Positions 47,441 through 58,727 of a stretch of DNA of 64,000 nt are shown piece after piece; positions within the stretch are counted from its first letter, which is position 1, and each line of letters opens with the position of its first letter. The notes beneath the pieces were generated by a model that was not told the origin of the DNA, made no database searches, and was given only the letters and a program-made list of their open reading frames with translations. A program made the translations under genes and the position numbers. This DNA comes from Avena insularis (lineage: Eukaryota; Streptophyta; Magnoliopsida; Poales; Poaceae), in assembly GCA_023614405.1 (NCBI GenBank), contig CM042685.1, positions 87,596,684-87,660,683 of the forward strand, given 5' to 3'.

Positions 47441-48145
47441 GCAACTCCCAGATTAATCCTCCGAGAATCCCTGTTATGTATATCACCATGATCCCATGAT
47501 CAGTCTGTCATGGTACATAACCGACAAGTATCAAAGTAAACATCACATACTTAAGCGGATACAAGTCATACCTTAATGCCATTATGGCTACCTCGCTCAT
47601 CATCAGCGGAACTTTAGTATATCTTCGAGCCCGAGCCATGCCGTAACCCTATAGGCAGCTTACTAGGAGAACGTCCTAGCTTGCATAGTCATCGAAGTCA
47701 CCTTCTTCTCGAGATCTGATCAAGTAAATATCTAGGTACAATGTCAGAGAGTACTTTGAATGTACTCGCAAACTACCTTAAGATAATCATAATAAAGAGA
47801 TGTGCAATTTGGTTGTGGTAGTAGGAGAGCTCCATAAGAGGTTCTTTTCTCAAATAGTTTCTCTTATAGATATAGCATCTCTATATCTTTATTGAAAACT
47901 TTTGTAAAACATTTTTGAAAACATATGAAAAGTTTAGAAACTACTAGGATTGGGGAGAATTTTAACATGCAGACCGAAAGTTGAAGCGCCAAGGCAACAC
48001 GGGGTCCAACTTCGTCGATATTAGATCATGATACTCAGATGTGGTGTGCCCAATTCTCAGAGGGACTTTTTCAGCATGAATTCAACAAAACTTTAGAACA
48101 CGAGAAACCTCGCTAACGCCCGTCAAATTGGGCCCATCCTGTCAG
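47441..48145 (-). repeat. LTR-like fragment, minus orientation
   Basis: The text near 47740-47780 (gagagtactttgaatgtactcgcaaacta) follows the same plan as the reverse complement of E's LTR near its end (gcgagtacttaaagagtactc). It is followed by acaatagata-like AT-rich sequence. It is probably a remnant of a different Tekay-type LTR. Ends are not defined. Confidence 0.35.
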
Positions 48146-48590
48146 TTTTGATTGCTAAGTCGCTGCCATCTAGGCTGCCATGTAGACTTGCAGCGTTGGC
48201 GCCCTCATGTTCAAACGTTCTATTTGACACGACCTTCTTCTTCCCCAAAGAGGCGACCTATGGTCTCCACCATGACATGGAGCTGGGAGGGAATTCCTTC
48301 AGCGGCGAGATCCGGCACCCAGCCGAACCTGATTGGCCCCGCCCTCCTCCTCACGAACCGAAGCTCGACCCATGTCATAGCTGCAGCCATGGCACGACAC
48401 TGGGACGAGATATCGACATTGTTGTCCTCCAGAATCCGAGCTCGCCATCGTCATGGTCGCACCCGCACCAGCTATGGCGCCTTACTTTCCAAACACAAAG
48501 GCCACATCCACTCTGTTCGGCACAATGTCGACAAGGTGAAATCTCATCTAGGTTTGTTCTTGTGATTGTGGTAGAAGAACATGTACCGAT
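48146..48590. other. GC-richer unassigned segment
   Basis: Two overlapping plus-strand frames are open here, but neither has a recognisable domain or typical plant coding features. It may be a captured gene fragment. Confidence 0.25.
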
Positions 48591-48863
48591 ATGTTGTTTA
48601 CTAGATTTTTATTCGAAATGATTAGCTCCGTGATGAAGAAAAAGAGAGAACCTAAATGGAATGACGATGAAGACCATAGTTTGTACTTCGCATTGCATCA
48701 GCAAGGGCTCGTTGACGAAGCATGTTACCAAGATGTTGGAGTTCATCAGCCATTGCAAAAAATATCGGAAAAAATCCATGAGCGATTGAATGAAAATACG
48801 CGAAGAGAAGCTAGATCCATGTCATCAATCATCAATAGGTGGCACATTCTAGTGATGCGTTAA
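48591..48863 (+). pseudogene. Myb/SANT-like domain fragment
   Basis: A 90-codon frame from ATG 48591 contains EPKWNDDEDHSLYFALHQQG, then a helix-rich stretch with IHERLNENTRREARSMSSII and NRWHIL. A Trp/acidic first helix followed by a final helix with R-W fits the plant Myb/SANT-like domain found in PIF/Harbinger ORF1 proteins and NAM-associated proteins. TAA at 48861 ends the frame and element E is inserted 15 bases further on. Whether this is a full small gene or a decayed fragment cannot be decided. Confidence 0.4.
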
Positions 48864-48878
48864 AATACGTACACCATG

Positions 48879-51800
48879 TGTAACATCCCAAAAATATCAA
48901 ACCTAGATCATCAAAACACTAATCATCAAGTTTAGGGTTAACATAAACTTTTCTAAATGAATTCATGAATGCATGTATATGTGTATGCATGGATTTTGAA
49001 TTTCTTTAAAAACCACCTTGTTTGTGTGATCCATTGCTTGTAAAATGTTTCTTAGGTGAAAAGAACATCATCTAAAACATTTCCCACACTTTTCCTAAAG
49101 ACAAGTAAATCAAAACAAATATATTAAGTGAATGGTCATTTTGACCAATTTAACTCCCATGCCTACTTTGGCTATCTCAAACTTTCAAAACCTAACAGAA
49201 ACTTTTTTGGATCTTTGCACCCCTTGAATGTACTCATAACAGAGTATCAAGGCCCACTTTGTGATCATCCAGAAACTTTCAAATGCATAGTTTAAATGAC
49301 AATTCAAAATTTAATCTTCTTCATATGGGAAGATCCCACTTTTTCAAAACCCACTCAAACAAGCTCAACTTTCAAAACCCAAGCATCTGCAGACTCACCA
49401 GAACCAATCTAGCAAACCCACCAAATTTCATTTCAAAATTCAAAACTTGATTTCATGCGGCCATTTCACCAAACAGGTTGTAGACACAAATCAAACAAAA
49501 CATCAAACACTATAGTGTGCAGTGATTTGAGCCTAACTTGTTCCCTAGTTAGCTCACACACAACCCAGTAGATCATCTTGAAAGATTAGCCCAACACTAG
49601 CACCCCTGTGAGCTTGCCATTGTCATTAATGGTGAACAGCCGAGCATCCCCATGTCACCCCATTGTGGACAGCAGCCTAGAGGAAGAACTAGTCGTGCCA
49701 ACCTTGTCTGGGAGGCAGCCCACCGTCCACCGCCACTGCCTGTCCCAGACGCGAGCGTTGCCAAGCCCTGGACCACGCGCACGAGACACGCCCAGACCAT
49801 GCCGAGCATGCGCCAGAGCGCCACCCTCGACCATCACCCACAGACCGCGTGCCGCCCTCACCGCGTGCATACACGATCATCACCGACCCAGGAGACCGCC
49901 AGACACCCCCGTTTGCCGCCCCGTGCCATACAGCCACCGCCCGCCGTCGAAGACGCCGCCTCTGCCGCGCAGAGCGCCGCCCGTTCCGGACCAAACCGCA
50001 CCGCCCCATGCCTCGCGATCATGTCGTTGAGCATCGCCAGGAGACACAACACCGTCCCCTACCCTTGCCCATGCCTATAGCCGACGAGCTCACCTTGCGC
50101 CCCGACGGTCCCCTCGCTCGACTATAAATAGAGGCCACCCCCGTATGATTTCTTCACACCATCTCACTCCCCTCTCCCCACTGACCGTGCCACGCCATCC
50201 TCAGAGCAAGCCGAGCACCACCTCGCCGGAATTTCACTGGAGCCTGCCGCTGCCAGAGAAGAAGGGAGCCAGCGATTGGAGCCGCCCCAGGAGAAGCCAC
50301 CGGTACCAGGAGGTTCGCCGTCGTCGACTTCGTCGCCGCCCTCGCCTGCACTCCGGTGAGCCCCCAGCACCCCTCACTGGCCGCGCTAGGTTTCGTTCTC
50401 GCCGGAGCTGTCTCGCGTCGACGATGACCCTTAGCCGTTAGATTAGAACTAGATCGAACGATCCACGTTGCCCCATACCGCTTCGCCTAGCCCCGTGTCA
50501 CTGACGAGTGGGGACACCCACTTAAGCAGCCATGGGAGCATCACGCTTAGCAGGCCGGCCTGTTAGAATTTCCCGCGCAGCCCAGCAATTCAAATTAAAC
50601 CTTTTTCTTTTTAATTTCAAACACACTTCTGTACCCAACTTCAAAAATCAACCCAGATCGATTCAGTGCACCAAATTGGGTGAAACCAATTTTGTTGGAA
50701 AGGTCTGTGAATGCTTAATCTAAGCCCGTTGGATTCAAGTCATTTGGATCTGTAGATCACCCATAGCAAAAATAACTAGGCAGAAGCTTTTCTGCATTTA
50801 AACTTTTTTCAAATTTAAACCATAAAAGCTTTTGAGTTGATTCCAACTCTCAAAAATCACATTTAACCATACCTTTCAGAATATATAAAAATATATAGGT
50901 TTACTTGCAGAAATAATGTTCAAGTAATAAAAGAATGCTTCATAAGCATTTCTAGTCACTTTAGTTAATTAAAATAAAAAGGTAAAACCTTATTAAATTG
51001 TGACACCACTTTAAATCACATTCCCATGGACTACAATATGTGGTGATGACATGTGTAAAAATGATCCCATGTTTAGTTTGGAGAATATTAAATCTTAAGT
51101 AGTTTTTCAATGAGTAGAAATTACTTTTCTAAAAATAAGAAGTTTTAAACCAAGCTTTAACCTTGTAATGTTAGAGATGATGCTAGATCATCTATAGGAC
51201 CCTTGTGTGTGATGATTGCAAGTAGTTAAGTATTGTTTGGTGATTGTGTACCTCGTATTTATTCATAGACACTAGTACCGACCAAGGATACTACAAGGAG
51301 GAAGGAGGATACTACGAAGAGGAAGCCGAGGAGAACTTCAACCATCGCTCACACAAGGCAAGCTAACACTTGCAAGATACTATACCTATGCAAGCTAATT
51401 ACTATGCAAGCCTAATACTACCAGCGAATGTGCAAGCTAACACTTGCAAGATACCTTACTGATGCCACAAACCCATACTTGTGATATGAATACTATATGC
51501 CTTAAGCATATGTGATCATACCTACTTGCTAAACCAATCCTAGTTTTATGGCAAGCTTCTTACTTTATTTCTTTATCAAAGCTTACTTAGAGTCTACCTA
51601 AGAGTTTGGTAGATACTAGACAGTTGTGCTGAAGGTTGCTTAAAGAGCATAAAATTTGGCCTAATCTAGAAACCTTGATATCAGCCTAAGATATAAGGTT
51701 GGACTTAGTGAAACTCCACCAGTTACCACCCCTCACTATTACTACCCCCACCTGTAGATGCTAGTGCTAAGCATAAAACTTGATCAACTTTTAGATGGGA

Positions 51801-52913
51801 ATACTTGGTGGAAAAATGGTTATGAAAACCTTGGAATGATGGATCATTCTATTGAAATGTTTTGGACATGTGTTTCCAAACACTTGATGATTTTGGTGAT
51901 GAAAATGTTGAGGCAGGAGCCTTAGCCCTTTATAAAACTGAGGGTTGTCTGGATGCGATACCATTCCAATTTTATCGTACAACCACAATACCCGAATATT
52001 GGGTAGGTCTTGACTAGAAACTTATATTCCTTAGTATTAGTTCCCTCACGGCCAAGGTCTGAGCTGAGGCTACCTTGTGAATATTGTCCACCTGTGCAGT
52101 ACCCAAGATGACAGTGGTCATGGTTGGGAGGCCAAACTCACAGGAGAGGTGCTTATACTAGGGCGTGTAATTGAAAGGTTAGGATTGATTATCCGCATAC
52201 TGAGTATGGTGAATTCAGGAGTTGTTCTTGACGGATGTATCGAATGTTGTGGTGAAAGTGTACAATCTCTGCAGAGTGTCAAACTATTCAAATAGCCACG
52301 TCCGCGGTTATGGACAGTTGGAGTGGCCATACTGTTCCCCGTCAGACTTTTAAAATGACTTGTGAAATGAATTGAGACTTTGACGTGAACACAACAGAGT
52401 TGTGGCCTGAATTACAAGATCCCACTTAGGAGTTATAAAGTTGTGACTAACTTTGGAACTTAGTAAAGATAAACCTGGCTTTTTGCAAAACAACCCTAGA
52501 GCCTAGTGTCCTATTATCTAAAAACCCCTTACCTGTTAGTATTAGTTTGCGAGTACTTAAAGAGTACTCATGGCTTTGTCCCTGGCTATTCCCATGGCCA
52601 GACTATGAAGAGGAGTACCTGGAGGATGGACCCCAAGAAGGTTACGACAACTAGGATCATCTCCCATCCATCGCATTGCCTCGTGACCCCGAAGATGGAG
52701 CTTACGCCATCGCTATTATTACGTATTCCGCTGCTTGATGTTGTATTAAGAACTGGATCATGAGATCCCCATTTGTGTAAGAACTTATGTATCGTTTGTA
52801 ATGGATGAAGTACTATGGTATCCAATTCTGTTATGTCTCGCAAAAATGGTAATCCTGGGATTGCGATGTATGGCATAACAGGCATCTAGGATTGAAAAAT
52901 CCGGGTGTTGACA
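48879..52913 (+). repeat. 5' LTR of element E
   Basis: 4035 bp, tgtaacatccc to gggtgttgaca. TATA box ctataaata at 50122-50130, with the GC-rich leader around it (49600-50450). The downstream AT-rich part contains the gcgagtacttaaagagtactc region. Overlapping frames in 49608-50441 are LTR sequence, not genes. Confidence 0.93.
50122..50130 (+). promoter_or_regulatory. TATA box of element E 5' LTR
   Basis: ctataaata, conserved in the 3' LTR at 59989-59997 in the same context (gaggccaccccc follows). Confidence 0.7.
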
Positions 52914-52916
52914 AGT

Positions 52917-52932
52917 TGGTATCAGAGCCAGG
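52917..52932 (+). other. Primer binding site of element E
   Basis: TGGTATCAGAGCCAGG starts three bases after the 5' LTR; tRNA-Met type. Confidence 0.9.
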
Positions 52933-53142
52933 TTTACCCTAGGAGACCCTAGTTAGGTTGGACGTTGAACCAAAAACTTAGTTTCGAAACCACAGAACAA
53001 AAATATTTACGAAAACCTATTCTCATTCTTACCTCTTTAATTCTTTAATAAAACTTCATGTTCCCCAAAAACTCTTGCAAAATAGATAAAATTTTGACAC
53101 ACTTGATCACTCTGCTAATCTACTCATCCTCTATTTTTATAG

Positions 53143-53937
53143 ATGGACGTGAAGTATAGCAAGTTTTATCAACTTGGGAATGGGGGAGACCTTATCTTTG
53201 AGAGGGATCTGGATCAGCTTTCGGAACTTCTGGAGCGTCTGCATCCCGAGTTCTTCGGAGCTTAGCTCAATGATCAAGGAGGAGAAGATCTGTAGTGGCT
53301 AATTGTTGCAAGTCTCCGAGGAAAGATTGAACCTCCCACTGCAAAGGGAATTCAGTTTACCTTGAGGGAAAACAACTGGCTCGATGGACTGGCCAGAGCA
53401 ATGCAGGAAGCTCTTTCCCGTCTTTGTGGGCAGAGCATCAATCAGATCAAGGGTACTCGCTTTGAGTTTTGCCCAAGGCGTGATGCAAATGGACAACCAC
53501 TGGAAGCCCCATACCACCCCGAGCTGAAGACTCAATTGGATCACCTTAGCTTCGTGATGTATGATCGTCAACAAGAGTTGGACAACTGCCATGACTATTG
53601 CAACCACAAGTCTGCCATCATCAAGACGAAGGATCAGACCATCGCCATGCTAGCAAAGGATCGCAAGTCTAGCCGCCGTCAGCTCGACAAGAAGGAGCGC
53701 ATTATTGCCCGTCTTCGCCATCGCATCTCATCTCTGGAAGAGACCATCCATGAGAGAGACATGCAGCTAGAGGAAAGGGAGAATGCCAGAGAGGATCTTC
53801 GTGGAGACCCTTACTCCTATCTCAGCGATGACGATGATTTTCTGGAGGATCAGGCCATGGACTTCTTCACCGATGAGGATGATTTCGCCTTCATCCATGA
53901 TGCGGAAGATGATGAAGCCACAGACTCCGAGCAGTAG
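53143..53937 (+). pseudogene. Upstream coiled-coil ORF of element E
   Basis: ATG at 53143 directly follows a ttttatag acceptor-like sequence. The N-terminal part (MDVKYSKFYQLGNGGDLIFE) has in-frame TAG codons at 53263 and 53293. The rest is open to 53937. The middle is a strong coiled coil (KKERIIARLRHRISSLEETI) and the end is acidic (FIHDAEDDEATDSEQ). Similar proteins precede gag in some grass Tekay elements. Their role is unknown to me. It is separated from gag by a 235 bp spacer ending in ttcag. Confidence 0.65.
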
Positions 53938-54172
53938 TAGCACTGAGCACTAGCATAGTGAGTAGTAGTCGGTCCCACTGTATCGTAGATTCCAGAATGG
54001 TTCTTAAAACCATCTGTTTTTCCTTGTTGTGGTGTGTGTTGTATTGTGTGCTATGAGTGAATGAATGAAAAAGCAAGTTGCTAGAAAACTTGAGTCAAAC
54101 TCCAAAAACTTTTCAAAAACCCAAAAACCTTAGCAATTTCCCTCTTTTCTCATGATCTATATCAATCTTCAG

Positions 54173-55615
54173 ATGCCACGTGGAGGAAGTGGTTCAGCCC
54201 CGGACCCGATGTTGCAGATCCTGCAAATGTTGACTTCTGACCACGAAGCTGAAAGAGCCGAACGTCAAGCCAACCTAGCCACTCTGCAACAGATAGCCCA
54301 GCTAGCCCACAACAACCAAGGCCATGGAAACCAGGACAACCACGGATCTAAGCTCAAGAATTTCCAGAATACCAACCCACCCGTTTTCACCAAGTCGGAA
54401 GAACCCCTAGATGCCGATGATTGGCTGCAAACCATGGAAAATAACTTAGAAATAGACGGAGTGGAAGCCAATGAGAAAGTCTTGTTCGCCACCCATTATC
54501 TAGCCGGAGATGCCAGGGCATGGTCGAACAGTGTTCGTGCAATGACCGGAGGCCAGATGATGACCTGGGAGGAATTCAAGGTCAAGTTTAGCAGAACCCA
54601 TGTGCCACCAGGTTTGATCAAGAGAATGAGAGACGAGTTCAGAGAGTTGAAGCAAGGAAGGATGATCAGTGGAATACCGTGACAAATTTTTGTCATTATC
54701 TATGTATGCCCGGACGAAATAGACACCGGCCAAGAAGAAAGAAAGATTCTGAATGGTCTGCATGACGAGATGCAGACAGTGTTAGTCAATATCCCCTTTG
54801 TTGATATTGAAGCCCTTGTAGACTCTGCTATCCAGATGGAAGGAAAGATCAACCAGGCCAATGAAAACCGCAAGCGTCGCATGATGCATCAACCAGGAAC
54901 CCATCAGACCCCAAAGTATCGCCCCAACCCATCTCCAGGATTTGCCCCAAGAACCAATAGACCCCCTATGACCCGTCCGACCTATCCCAACCGTGGAAAC
55001 CCTAGACCCGGAGGAAATCACAACAACCCCGGCAACTCTAGCAATTTCACCCGTGCCCCACCCAAATTGAACACCAACAATACTACCACCAACCCCAACA
55101 CTGCCCCGAGGACTGGAAGCAATGCTGTGCCTGTCGCAGCCAAGGACAAGTCACAAGTGACCTGTTATGACTGTGGAAATAAAGGCCACTATTCCAATGA
55201 GTGCCCTAACAAGAAGAATGCTACAGCCCCCAACACCAATGTCCCAGCTCAGCAGCAGCCTCGTGTCCAGCCAGGGAGAAGATTTGCCCCAGGGAATTCA
55301 CTCAACCGCAATGGCCATCTTTTTCTCATGCATGCTAAAGAAGCTCAGGAAGCGCCAGACGTCGTGCTGGGTATGTTTTCTGTTAATTCAGTACTTGCAA
55401 GAGTGTTGTTTGATTCTGGTGCATCGCATTCATTTGTCACCAAAGAATTTGACTGCAGTAGTAAAATTCAACCAACCAAATTGAAGCATGTGATGATTGT
55501 ACAAATTCCCGGATCAACCACCAAGGCTAGGCAAATTTGCAAAGCCGTCCCTATCCGAATCCATGGCATAGATTTTTATGCTAATCTAATAGTACTCGGA
55601 ACTAAAGGTTTGTAA
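54173..55615 (+). pseudogene. Element E gag and protease
   Basis: ATG 54173 (MPRGGSGSAPDPMLQILQML). The gag core holds LDADDWLQTMENNLEIDGVE and LAGDARAWSNSVRAMTGGQM. A frameshift near 54670 leads to TGA 54680-54682; the next frame starts at about 54720. A zinc knuckle CYDCGNKGHYSNEC (55163-55204) follows a Pro/Asn-rich linker. The protease site VLFDSGASHSF has its Asp at 55412-55414. The frame ends at TAA 55613-55615, just before ILGMDW, which is still protease. Gag binds RNA and forms particles; protease processes it. Confidence 0.88.
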
Positions 55616-56554
55616 GTAATACTAGGAATGGATTGGATGTCCAAACATAAAGGATTGATTGACTGTGCCAAGAAAGCCATCACCATGACCAGTACCGCCG
55701 GAATATCAGTCGAGCATATATCTGAAACCTTACCTCGCCAATTCAAGTGTAACAAGGGTATAGCCCAACCTACCATTGACCAAGTTCGGATAGTCTACGA
55801 ATACCCCGATGTATTTCCAGATGTTTTGCCCGGTATGCCCCCAGATCGGTATATCGAGTTTATCATCGAATTAATCCCCGGAACAGGACCCATAGCCCAG
55901 ATACCCTATAGTATGAACCCGTCATAACTAGAAGAACTAAAGAAGCAACTAGATTCCATGCTAGAAATCGGATTGATTCAACCAAGTGCGTCCCCATGGA
56001 GATCACCTGTCTTGTTTGTGGACAAAAAAGATGGAGGTAACCGTCTGTGTACGGATTATCGGAAGTTGAATGATGTCACCATCAAGAACAAGTACCCCTT
56101 GCCTAAGATAGAAGATTTGTTTGATCAGTTGACCGGTGCCCAGGTGTTTTCTAAGATTGATCTTAGGACTGGCTATCATCAACTCAAAATTCGTGCAGAG
56201 GATATTCCAAAGACTGCCTTTACCACCAGATATGGATTGTACGAGTATATAGTCATGTCTTTTGGATTAACCAATGCCCCCGCTTATTTCATGAACCTCA
56301 TGAATAAGATTTTTATGGACTTCCTGGATAAGTTTGTTGTTGTTTTCATCAATGACATTCTGATTTATTCCAAATCAGAAGAAGAACATGAGCTACACCT
56401 AAGGACCATTCTTGGAACCCTTAGAGAGCATCAGTTGTATGCAAAATTTAGCAAATGTGAATTCTGGTTACAGGAAGTAGGATTCCTCGGTCACATTGTA
56501 TCAGCCGGAGGAATTGTCGTTGACCCTGCCAAAGTGAAAGATGTAGAAGATTAG
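55616..56554 (+). pseudogene. Element E reverse transcriptase with Asn in the active-site box
   Basis: It starts with the protease-RT linker. TAA at 55925-55927 interrupts the region before [20 protein letters not shown]. The RT palm contains [19 protein letters not shown] and [15 protein letters not shown]. The catalytic box reads [16 protein letters not shown]; the first of the paired Asp is Asn (AAT, 56351-56353). TAG at 56552 ends the frame in front of QAPTTQTQVRDFLG. RT copies element RNA into DNA. The paired Asp are required in all studied RTs, so this copy should be inactive. Confidence 0.93.
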
Positions 56555-57200
56555 CAAGCCCCAACCACTCAAACCCAAGTTCGTGATTTTCTCGGATTGG
56601 CGGGATATTACCGCAAATTCGTAGAAGGATTCTCGAGTATCGCCCGACCCATGACCCAATTGCTGAAGAAGGACAAGAAGTTTGAATGGACCGACAAATG
56701 TGAAGCGAGTTTTCAAGAACTCAAGAGGAGATTGATCTTAGCCCCAATCTTGATCATGCCGGATATCACGAAGCCCTTCGATGTGTATTGTGACGCATCC
56801 AAGATTGGTCTCGGATGTGTGCTAATGCAAGAAGGCAAAGTTATATCTTATCTATCGCGACAATTGAAGCAACATGAACAAAATTACCCAACCCATGACC
56901 TTGAACTCGCAGCCGTAGTTCTAGCCCTAAAGACATGGAGACATTACCTGATGGGAAACCGTTGTGAGATTTATTCGGATCAGAAGAGCCTAAAGTATAT
57001 ATTCACTCAGAAGGAGCTGAATATGAGGCAGAGAAGATGGATTGAGCTAATCAAGGATTACGACCTGGACATTCACTATCACCCTGGAAAAGCCAATGTG
57101 GTAGCCGATGCCCATAGCAGATTGCCGTGCCGCTTGAACTCCATGATCTTGAAGGAGCAACCAAGTTTGCACAAAGAGATGGAAGATTTTCGAATGGAAT
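56555..57200 (+). pseudogene. Element E RNase H
   Basis: The N-terminal part of the uninterrupted 691-codon frame that ends at 58672. Its nominal first codon at 56597 is TTG, so it is a polyprotein continuation. Motifs: FDVYCDASKIGLGCVLMQEG, THDLELAAVVLALKTWRHYL, IYSDQKSLKYIFTQKELNMR and YHPGKANVVADAHSRL. The catalytic Asp and Glu positions are present. Confidence 0.92.
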
Positions 57201-58580
57201 TAGTAACTGAAGGATTTTTGGCTACCATAGAACTCCAACCCACTTTGATCGGTCAGATTAAAGAGGTGCAGAAGGAAAATGCTAGTATTGACGGAATCAA
57301 GCGTCGTATCGGTACCGGCAAAGTACCCAGATTCACCAAGGACGAAGGAGTTCTGTGGTACAAAGGACGCCTTTGTGTACCAGCAGATTCGGAGTTGAAA
57401 GAAGTTATCTTGAAGGAGGCTCACGATACTCTTTATTCTATCCATCCCGGAGGAACTAAGATGTATCAAGATTTGAAAGAGCAATTTTGGTGGCATAAGA
57501 TGAAGAGAGAAATCGGAAGCTATATCGCCAAGTGTGATATATGTCAACGAGTCAAGGCAGGACATCAAAGACCCGCTGGATTGTTGCAACCTTTGCAAAT
57601 TCCGGAATGGAAATGGGATTCTGTAGGAATGGACTTTATCACTGGACTACCTACTTCTAGTAGGGGAAATGACTCTATTTGGGTCATAGTGGACAGATTG
57701 TCCAAAGTCGCCCATTTCTTGCCCGTCAAAACTACCTATCAGAGTTCGAAGCTAGCGGAGTTGTACATCGCTAGGATCGTTAGTTTGCATGGAGTCCCCA
57801 AGAATATAGTATCGGATCGAGGAACTCAGTTTACCTCGAGATTCTGGAAGAAAGTCCAAGAAGGTTTAGGAACCCGCCTAGATTTCAGTACCGCGTATCA
57901 CCCTCAGACCGATGGACAAACGGAGCGAGTAAACCAAATACTCGAAGATATGCTTAGAGCATGTGTGCTAGAATATGGATCCAAGTGGGAAGCCTGTCTG
58001 CCGTTTGCAGAATTTTCATACAACAATAGTTACCAAGCCAGTTTGAAAATGGACCCATTTGAATTTATGTACGGAAGAAAGTGCCGCACCCCTTTGAACT
58101 GGTCGGAAGTAGGAGAGAGTCAGATTTTCGGACCCGACATCCTACGAGAAGCAGAAGAGAAGGTTCACAAGATTCGTGAACACCTCAAGACAGCCCAATC
58201 CCGACAAAAGAGTTACGCCGACAAGAGACGTCGAGACCTCGCCTTCAACATCGGAGATTTTGTTTATCTGAAAGTGTCGCCATTGAAGGGAATGCAACGT
58301 TTCCAACTCAAAGGAAACTTAGCCCCCAGATATATCGGACCTTTCAAAATTCTGAACCGTCGAGGAGAAGTATCGTATCAACTAGAACTACCAGAAGAGA
58401 TGTCAACGGTGCATAATGTGTTCCATATCTTGTTACTTCGCAAATGTCTCGAAGTCCCCGAGAAGACCGAAGTGTTCAAGAATATCGATCACCGGACCAT
58501 AGAGATCAACGATGATCTGACCTATCCCGAAGTACAAATCCGTATATTGGAAGAATCCTTTCGAACTACCAGAACCCGAA
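57201..58580 (+). pseudogene. Element E integrase
   Basis: A continuous frame with RNase H. Zinc-binding HHCC region: AHDTLYSIHPGG and CDICQRVKAGHQRP (residues about 275-320 of the 691-codon frame). Core triad: GMDFITGLP (Asp about 347), SDRGTQFTS (Asp about 407), YHPQTDGQTERVNQI (Glu about 443), spacing 60 and 36. The C-terminal GPFKILNRRGEVSYQLELP module follows. No stop interrupts it. It is the best preserved coding segment of the window, but lacks a functional upstream polyprotein. Confidence 0.93.
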
Positions 58581-58669
58581 GCATCAAGTTTCTCAAGATT
58601 CAGAGGAGGCTACCTGGGAACGCGAAGATCACATCAGGACGGAGTTTCCAGATCTCTTCAAATCCTAGG
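58581..58669 (+). pseudogene. Chromodomain remnant of element E
   Basis: After TRTRSIKFLKIQ the main frame turns into a basic nonsense tail ending SFQISSNPR. In the next frame the same DNA reads EEATWEREDHIRTEFPDLF, the second half of a Tekay-type chromodomain, to a TAG at 58667-58669. A small deletion between the halves shifted the frame. The domain normally targets integration to heterochromatin marks. Confidence 0.8.
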
Positions 58670-58713
58670 TAATCTTTTCGTCCTTTTTCAAATCTCGGGA
58701 GGAGATTTTGTTT

Positions 58714-58727
58714 AAGGGGGGAAGGTT
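58714..58727 (+). other. Polypurine tract of element E
   Basis: aaggggggaaggtt lies immediately before the 3' LTR start. Confidence 0.85.

Noticed and set aside
49608..50441. Several overlapping 90-140 codon frames on both strands, repeated at 59457-60308
   Set aside because: They lie inside both LTRs of element E and are conserved only because the LTRs are copies. GC-rich leader sequence produces long chance frames on both strands.
52917..52932. tRNA gene fragments at the TGGTATCAGAGC sites
   Set aside because: These are 12-16 base primer binding sites next to LTRs. No cloverleaf or A/B box is present.
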